DNA of 11,355 nt. Origin: Bacteroidales bacterium. Its GTDB lineage: Bacteria; Bacteroidota; Bacteroidia; Bacteroidales; UBA3824. The notes below the pieces were generated by a model. The model worked only from the letters and a program-made list of their open reading frames with translations, was not told where the DNA came from and made no database searches. The DNA lies in assembly GCA_017543645.1 (NCBI GenBank), contig JAFYFR010000010.1, positions 1-11,355 of the forward strand. The letters run 5' to 3'. The stretch's first letter is position 1. Each line of letters begins with the position of its first letter. Below are positions 7,601 through 11,355 of this stretch, one piece after another. The position numbers and the translations under genes were made by a program.

Positions 7601-8361
7601 ACTATTGTGGTGAATATTATTGCGCTGATTTTCCACGAGTTGCCTTTGCTCTGGGTGAGCCTTCCTATATACTGCATCAAGAAAATCAACAGCGACACGA
7701 GGCTCAGCAGAAACAGTATTCCAACGAATGTGAAATTCACAAGGTCGTGGTCTACCTCGTTGAGCGGCACAACCGAAAAAATGTATTTTCCTTCCTTGTC
7801 CTGAATGTCGAATCCGAACGAAATGGTGATAGGGGAGAGCTTGAACGTGGGACTTAGCTGAAAATCAGAGGTGAACTCTTTGCAGAGGTACTTGTTTTGA
7901 ATGTTGTACTCGTTTTTGAGCAGGATGAGACCCGCATAAATGCATTTGTCCTTGACCACGGTGCGCACCTCGTACCAGCCGTTGCTGAGCCTAACAATGC
8001 GGTTGTTGATGCTTGACTGTGAGTATAAGGTAGTTACGGGAGTCTTGTTGTCGCTCCAGTAGCGCAGTGTGTCGTTTTCGTAGACAAACAATGTAATGCC
8101 CTCGTCCTCAATGTTTCCGAGTTGGTTTTGGATAACGTAAATAGAGTTTTGTTTAATTAAGTCGCCTGACTCCACAAGGGAGCGTACTTTGGCAATAAGG
8201 CTGTCGGTGCGGCTCTCCTTGACATGCAAAGCGCGTGTAATACGGTCGGTATCAATATCATACGATTTCAATCCGCTTAGATACGATTCCAACACCGATG
8301 CACCCGCAAACAGTATTATGGCGTAAATTAAAAACTGTATTTTAAAAAACTTCTCTTTCAC
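4669..8361 (-). CDS. NtrY-like hybrid-topology sensor histidine kinase, 12 TM segments
   Basis: This 1230-residue inner-membrane sensor autophosphorylates on histidine and would pass phosphate to a response regulator not encoded here. I read 12 membrane segments (about 8-30, 208-231, 243-263, 288-307, 322-342, 370-391, 405-423, 424-446, 454-473, 714-735, 752-774, 926-948). Basic loops fall on the cytoplasmic side throughout, giving a self-consistent topology. Three large extracytoplasmic parts result: about 31-207, 474-713 and 775-925. Behind the last segment lie a HAMP linker (about 945-995) and HisKA with MAKQIAHEIKNPLTPMKLS (phospho-acceptor His1021). The HATPase domain follows with N box FVNLIKNA (about 1131-1138), G1 DNGCGIP (1167-1173), F box FTPSFTTK and G2 GSGLGLAMCK. 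The H box and domain order are those of NtrY-type kinases common in Bacteroidota; the stimulus is unknown. The gene starts 75 bases behind rlmH with no terminator between, so co-transcription is likely, although a weak promoter-like AAACTTTG lies at 8394-8387. Confidence 0.95.
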   Translation of the reverse strand: MKEKFFKIQFLIYAIILFAGASVLESYLSGLKSYDIDTDRITRALHVKESRTDSLIAKVRSLVESGDLIKQNSIYVIQNQLGNIEDEGITLFVYENDTLRYWSDNKTPVTTLYSQSSINNRIVRLSNGWYEVRTVVKDKCIYAGLILLKNEYNIQNKYLCKEFTSDFQLSPTFKLSPITISFGFDIQDKEGKYIFSVVPLNEVDHDLVNFTFVGILFLLSLVSLLIFLMQYIGRLTQSKGNSWKISAIIFTTIVLRIATIITKAPPNVYSLDFFDPDYFHGGFFFPSFGDFLINAILMLFGVIALFKLTDYIKLKEKIRSWMSVTQALFFASVAGVGLYFTQKLYFTLESLIADSKILFQLNNVTQLDLFSYTGIGIFALIFASLIYFMVKTTSYADLSSKTKLRNTLLSVAIAGISVAALFYLHIFLSITIIYITAIVIASCLMHYASAEKSIYRYMFMIFLSAVLSSIVITHNANKKLEKHSQEQVMYVADEHDKIAEQLLRNISAELSGDALLADYVAADIKNGNRVQEYLKRWHFNGYWNKYNLSVKIYEAAPGVPFIEMQNENAETIARHGSDVSGTDFYFVDNPDGGISYIGQPRVMVNGTPYYICIRLDNKPVPQDLGYPELLMDKKIASSPIENSNYAKYRNGKKTKQNGTFSYDLNDNIFAEQLQESNDSIATFTFNQYVHTIYKNKSDIVVISRKNTGVTDYVVSFSYLFGFYTLIALAFLLVKALLENRMAEYKEQLKTRIVSWMFVILVGAFVITCLAMAYFTKQRYRQSSSEDIQEKMKSVYMHIEQDFGDSSSFVSKWNPELNNSLDEYLTQTAHVFFIDVNIYGPDGELDGSSRPEIFKQGLLSTQINSNALNSLVLDSKANYIQEETIGKMSYTSAYIPFYNSKDKLMGYINLPYFSKPDVMKNEMSTIMVSLINLFVVLGLLCIFIAVIISEKIVSPIRMIQKKMEKVELGKKHEKIDYRHKDEIGQLVSEYNNMVEKLEESAALLAKSERESAWREMAKQIAHEIKNPLTPMKLSIQFLMRSHQNHDADFDDKLEKVSNTLIQQIDTLSSIATGFSNFAKMPKPDESPFNVVETLSNVVQLFTNTENMEITSDLGGHSNITIVADKEQISRVFVNLIKNATQAIPDGINGKIHVSLEVKDGKVTVKIKDNGCGIPEEIKGKLFTPSFTTKSSGSGLGLAMCKNIIINAKGDITFESEVGKGTTFIVTLPVKK

Positions 8362-8436
8362 TTTACTCTCTGTTGTTTCTGTGTTTCAAAGTTTGTATTA
8401 ACAAATGCCTTGCCAACAAATTACGGTTGTAAAAAT

Positions 8437-8910
8437 TTATTCGTGATGGTAAGGTTCGTTGTTAATAATGGTAAATGCACGGTATAGCTGCTCCATAAAA
8501 ATCAGGCGCACCATCTGATGCGAAAAGGTCATCTTAGATAGCGAGATTTTTTCGTCGGAATTGGCGTACACCTCGTTGTCAAAACCGTACGGACCACCTA
8601 TAATAAATGTGATGTCGCGGTTTTGAAGCGATATTTTTTTATTGATATAATCCGAAAAAGCTACCGAGGTAAATTCTTTGCCATGCTCATCCAACAAAAT
8701 GCGGATAGAGGGCATAGCAAGATATGGCCTGAGCATTTCCGCCTCCTTTTGCTTAATGGTGTCAAAAGGCATATTGGCGGTGTTTTTCAGGTCTTTAATA
8801 ACAACATATTCAAAAGGAATATATTTTTTTATCCTTTTTTCGTATTCGGCGCACGCATCCACGAGATACTTTTCCACGGTGCGTCCGAGCACAACAAACC
8901 TAATCTTCAT
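8437..8910 (-). CDS. rlmH: 23S rRNA (pseudouridine1915-N3)-methyltransferase RlmH (EC 2.1.1.177)
   Basis: This 157-residue SPOUT-family enzyme uses S-adenosylmethionine to methylate N3 of pseudouridine 1915 in helix 69 of 23S rRNA on assembled 70S ribosomes. It begins MKIRFVVLGRTVEKYL and contains ILLDEHGKEFTSVAFSDYI (about 71-89) and the trefoil-knot cofactor loop FIIGGPYGF (about 102-110). The signature SLSKMTFSHQMVRLIFMEQLYRAF lies at about 124-146, and the protein ends in the family's typical NEPYHH. An in-frame ATG at 9003 would add 31 residues. That start is rejected because the extension is not family-like, the family length is about 155-157, and the extension covers the promoter at 8974-9004. 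The leader is A-rich with a weak AAGGA 11 bases before the ATG, and it contains a 6-bp inverted repeat (CAGACC/GGTCTG, 8932-8953). Confidence 0.97.
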   Translation of the reverse strand: MKIRFVVLGRTVEKYLVDACAEYEKRIKKYIPFEYVVIKDLKNTANMPFDTIKQKEAEMLRPYLAMPSIRILLDEHGKEFTSVAFSDYINKKISLQNRDITFIIGGPYGFDNEVYANSDEKISLSKMTFSHQMVRLIFMEQLYRAFTIINNEPYHHE

Positions 8911-8973
8911 TTTTTTGTTTTTCCTTGTGTCCAGACCGCTGTAACGGGGTCTGTGATTTCTTTGTAGTAACGA

Positions 8974-9004
8974 CAAAGGTATGATAAAAAATGGAAAAAA
9001 CAAA
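8974..9004 (-). promoter_or_regulatory. Promoter of rlmH (canonical Bacteroidota -33/-7)
   Basis: On the minus strand TTTG (9004-9001) and TACCTTTG (8981-8974) match both consensus elements exactly with a 19-base spacer. This is the best promoter in the window. It predicts a leader of about 55-60 bases and supports the downstream rlmH start at 8910. It lies directly behind the stop of the C11 lipoprotein gene, where no intrinsic terminator is visible. Confidence 0.8.
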
Positions 9005-9037
9005 AAAATGAAGATTTATTTGGGAATCTGTGCGGTT

Positions 9038-10960
9038 TTACTCTTTTGGAAGCTCGAATCCGTCGTCGTGGATGTCAAACTCCATGGTTGCCGGGCTGAA
9101 AGGCACCGGCTCGGCTTCGTTGACGGCTATCCAACGGCTCCAGCCTGTGGCTTTATCAAACGCCAGCTGCTTGTAGGTCTCTTCAAAGTTGGATTTCGAA
9201 CGCCAATATCCCGAGGCTAACAGGTTGCCTTCGTTGTCGTATTGCGCTGCTGTTCCATCGGCGTTGTATTCCACGTAGGAGTACATTGCCCAACCGTTGA
9301 ACTCTTCAATGCCCGGTATTCCGGCTTCGGCAGCCTCTACGGGGTTGAGCCACGTGTATGTTCTGTAATGGTTTTGGCAGCCTACCAATATGCTGCATGA
9401 AATGTCCCAGTCGGCTTCCCTTAGCGGTGCGCTCGAAGAGTTGTGGACAATACAGTTTTCAAACGACTGTTCGAGTTGTTTTACGAATGCATCGTCGAAG
9501 TATGTCGGGGCTGCATCCATTAAGGCGGCGGCGTAGTTGGTGAGTGTGTATGATGGGTTTCCGTTGTCGATTTTGAAAGATCCTTCCTCGGTAGCTTCGT
9601 CGATGGCGGACTTCACCTTTTCGCCGCCTTCGGTGTAGGCTTTTATCAGACGGTCGGTGAACTCCTTCCATAAAGCACCGAAAGCGTCCAAACTGGATGT
9701 GCGGGTGATGGTCATATCGGAGTAGGGGTATTCTCCCGGATTTGTTTCGTCCCAGACTGAGAGCGATCCGTCGCAGAACAAGGAGAGCGCGGCTTCTATA
9801 TCGCTGTGGGCAAGGCCGTTAATGAGGGCTTCGTAATTGCCGCCGTAAATGGGCATTGTAAAAGTGGAGAGGGCGAGGTAGTTGGTGAGGTCTTTCAGCT
9901 CGAACTGATACTCTATGGTGTTCATCAGGCAGCAGTTCATGAAAAACGCCTCAAACTTTATTCCTGTTTCGCGGAGTGCGCTTGTGAGGGTGGTTATGGT
10001 CAGATGCTCATCGTTGTTGCCCGAGTCGTAGAATAGTCCCTTGGTAAGCGAGTTGTTTTTCTTAGGTGCGTCGTCGTTGGGAACGTAACCTCCTCCGTGG
10101 CTTCCTATGGCAAGTATGTATTTCTTGGCAGGAGCCTGTTCCACTGCCCATTTTATGTAGTCGGTGAGGTTCTGCGGTTGGCCGATGTTCAGGTTTTCGT
10201 CGTCGATGAGGTAGTTGTCGAGGTTTTTGAATATGATTTCCCCAAAGTCGTCGGCGGGGTTCACTATAGTGCGGAATGTTTTAAGTCCGTATTTCTGCGC
10301 CCATTCGTCAGCCGAAATGCCGGCTTCTTTGGCCGCAATGTCGATCCACTTTCTGTTTTCTTCGTCAAGCAACGATTCTGTAGGAGATAACTTGCACTGG
10401 ACTACTGCCTTAATCTTCTTTTCATTGCCTTCGAGGGCATCGTACATGTCGGAGATGTTTTTTAAAAGGTACTGGTCGCCGCAGTCGCCGCCGAATCCGT
10501 AGAATATGAGTGTGTATTCGGGTAGTTTTTCCACGGGAGGCTCGGGTTCGGAATTCTCCGAATTGGGGCTGTTCCATGTGAAGATTACGTCGCCGCCAAC
10601 TATGGTTACTTCAAGGGTGTAACTACCATGAAAAGCCTTGGCTTTGAGGGTCTCCTCGGCGTTGTGGCATGCCTCGATAACTTTGTCTTTGCCGCCGTTG
10701 TACTCAAAAGTGTAGCTCATGGGTGTTACGCCAAGTGATGTTTTGAAAGCTTCCGTAAAGGCATCGTAAATACTGCCAAGTTCGGTTGCCAAGTTTGGCG
10801 CATCGGTATCTTTTGACGTGGTTACCGAAGAAAACTCCGACTTTGTGATGCCGTATGTGTAGATCGGCTTTACTGTCAAATTGTCTTCTTTTTGGCATGA
10901 CGAAAACATTACGCCGGCAAGCAAAAAGAGGAGGGTGAAAATTAGAATTTTGTTCTTCAT
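9038..10960 (-). CDS. Clostripain-family (peptidase C11) cysteine protease, surface lipoprotein
   Basis: This 640-residue protein has a lipoprotein signal (ILIFTLLFLLAGVMFSSC) with lipid-anchored Cys22. The next residues, QKEDN, fit the K-(D/E)2 export signal known for Bacteroidota lipoproteins displayed on the outer surface. Residues about 30-130 form a domain I do not recognise. A proline/glutamate linker (about 136-146) leads to the C11 domain. That domain holds catalytic His288 in ILAIGSHGGGY and, 56 residues on, nucleophile Cys344 in FFMNCCLMNTIEY. The family motif is D-x-C-L-M; here the Asp is Asn342. Lys300/Lys301, 12-13 residues after the histidine, lie about where the related Parabacteroides enzyme PmC11 cleaves itself (from memory). 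C11 enzymes cut after Arg or Lys. The role here, such as extracellular proteolysis or nutrition, is inferred. The closing region (about 530-612, with GWAMYSYVEYN and GWSRWIAVNE) is unassigned. The gene stands alone with its own -7 element upstream. Confidence 0.9.
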   Translation of the reverse strand: MKNKILIFTLLFLLAGVMFSSCQKEDNLTVKPIYTYGITKSEFSSVTTSKDTDAPNLATELGSIYDAFTEAFKTSLGVTPMSYTFEYNGGKDKVIEACHNAEETLKAKAFHGSYTLEVTIVGGDVIFTWNSPNSENSEPEPPVEKLPEYTLIFYGFGGDCGDQYLLKNISDMYDALEGNEKKIKAVVQCKLSPTESLLDEENRKWIDIAAKEAGISADEWAQKYGLKTFRTIVNPADDFGEIIFKNLDNYLIDDENLNIGQPQNLTDYIKWAVEQAPAKKYILAIGSHGGGYVPNDDAPKKNNSLTKGLFYDSGNNDEHLTITTLTSALRETGIKFEAFFMNCCLMNTIEYQFELKDLTNYLALSTFTMPIYGGNYEALINGLAHSDIEAALSLFCDGSLSVWDETNPGEYPYSDMTITRTSSLDAFGALWKEFTDRLIKAYTEGGEKVKSAIDEATEEGSFKIDNGNPSYTLTNYAAALMDAAPTYFDDAFVKQLEQSFENCIVHNSSSAPLREADWDISCSILVGCQNHYRTYTWLNPVEAAEAGIPGIEEFNGWAMYSYVEYNADGTAAQYDNEGNLLASGYWRSKSNFEETYKQLAFDKATGWSRWIAVNEAEPVPFSPATMEFDIHDDGFELPKE

Positions 10961-11047
10961 TTTTTTAAGTTTTTAGTGTAAATTATTAAATATTACAGTT
11001 GTGTAACAGTTAAATGTCAACAGCCCGCCTGTTAAAAACAGACCTTA

Positions 11048-11055
11048 CAAAGATA
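11048..11055 (-). promoter_or_regulatory. Candidate -7 promoter element of the C11 lipoprotein gene
   Basis: TATCTTTG on the minus strand (11055-11048) matches TAnnTTTG exactly; no good -33 TTTG is seen 19-20 bases upstream. It predicts a leader of about 80 bases, AT-rich near the ATG, with small inverted repeats (CTGTT-TTT-AACAG near 11029-11041, TTACA-GTTG-TGTAA near 10993-11006). The 154-base gap between this gene and the partial gene to the right otherwise holds nothing I can name. Confidence 0.5.
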
Positions 11056-11114
11056 ACAAAATCTTTGGGATGTGCGCTATATGTTGATAAGTTTTTTTTG
11101 AAGAGGGGAGGACA

Positions 11115-11354
11115 TCATTTTGGGGAAGAAATAATCTCCTCGTATGATGGATACATTTTCATATTTTGCATTGAAGGAGTAGGCGGATAAGGGATGGAGT
11201 ATTCAAGCATACCGAAATCTGCGCCAGTCATACTATATCGAAGCAAAATATTATAAGTTTCAAGTGTATATTTAAGACCATATTTACTAAGAGTGTCTTT
11301 ATTTATAATAAAATATTGAATAGTATCTTTTAATTTCTCACATTCATAATCCGA
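11115..11354 (-). CDS. 3' end of an unidentified AT-rich gene (cut by the right window edge)
   Basis: One minus-strand frame stays open from the right edge to a TGA at 11117-11115, giving the last 79 residues of a protein. It is rich in Tyr, Lys, Leu and Ile and ends with a proline-rich stretch (EYSIPYPPTPSMQNMKMY) and the tail EEIISSPK. I recognise no family, signal or motif. GC content is about 34 percent by hand count, well below the roughly 50 percent of the adjacent protease gene. The long open frame in such AT-rich, stop-prone DNA and the shared orientation favour a real gene. No clear terminator follows the stop. Confidence 0.55.
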   Translation of the reverse strand, partial: SDYECEKLKDTIQYFIINKDTLSKYGLKYTLETYNILLRYSMTGADFGMLEYSIPYPPTPSMQNMKMYPSYEEIISSPK

Positions 11355-11355
11355 T

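Noticed and set aside
8932..8953. Inverted repeat CAGACC/GGTCTG in the rlmH leader as a riboswitch or attenuator
   Set aside because: It is only a 6-bp stem with a 10-base loop and no T run or other conserved elements, so it is mentioned only under rlmH.
8911..9003. 31-residue N-terminal extension of RlmH from an ATG at 9003
   Set aside because: It would make RlmH 188 residues instead of about 157, the added sequence is not family-like, and it overlaps the best promoter in the window.

Overview
The window looks like chromosomal DNA of a Bacteroidales-type member of the Bacteroidota. The reasons are several near-matches to the Bacteroidota promoter consensus (TTTG about 33 bases and TAnnTTTG about 7 bases before the transcript start), A-rich leaders instead of strong Shine-Dalgarno sites, a lipoprotein with a Bacteroidota-type surface-export signal, a secreted Listeria-Bacteroides (InlB B) repeat protein, and a typical large NtrY-like sensor kinase. 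No genus can be assigned from the sequence alone.

All supported genes lie on the minus strand. Read in the direction of transcription, from the right edge to the left, they are: the 3' end of an AT-rich unknown gene (11354-11115); a 640-residue clostripain-family (C11) surface lipoprotein with its own promoter (10960-9038); rlmH, the 23S rRNA methyltransferase gene, behind the best promoter in the window (8910-8437); a 1230-residue, 12-TM sensor histidine kinase (8361-4669); serB, phosphoserine phosphatase (4603-3353); a 267-base non-coding leader; a 766-residue secreted repeat protein (3085-785); a 40-residue peptide gene not in standard ORF lists (735-613); a strong rho-independent terminator (586-551); and the 5' part of mrp, an Fe-S carrier ATPase cut by the left edge.

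The window mixes core housekeeping genes (mrp, serB, rlmH) with envelope or surface functions (C11 protease, repeat protein, sensor kinase). It contains no tRNA, rRNA, CRISPR array, transposase or recombinase gene.

The stretch most worth a second look is the leader of the 766-residue secreted protein. An 11-of-12 inverted repeat (3279-3290 and 3345-3356) brackets a candidate promoter pointing at that gene, which is the layout of a small invertible promoter. Downstream of it lie a run of nine G (minus strand) and a 10-bp hairpin. The 40-residue peptide directly behind the secreted protein is the second point of interest.
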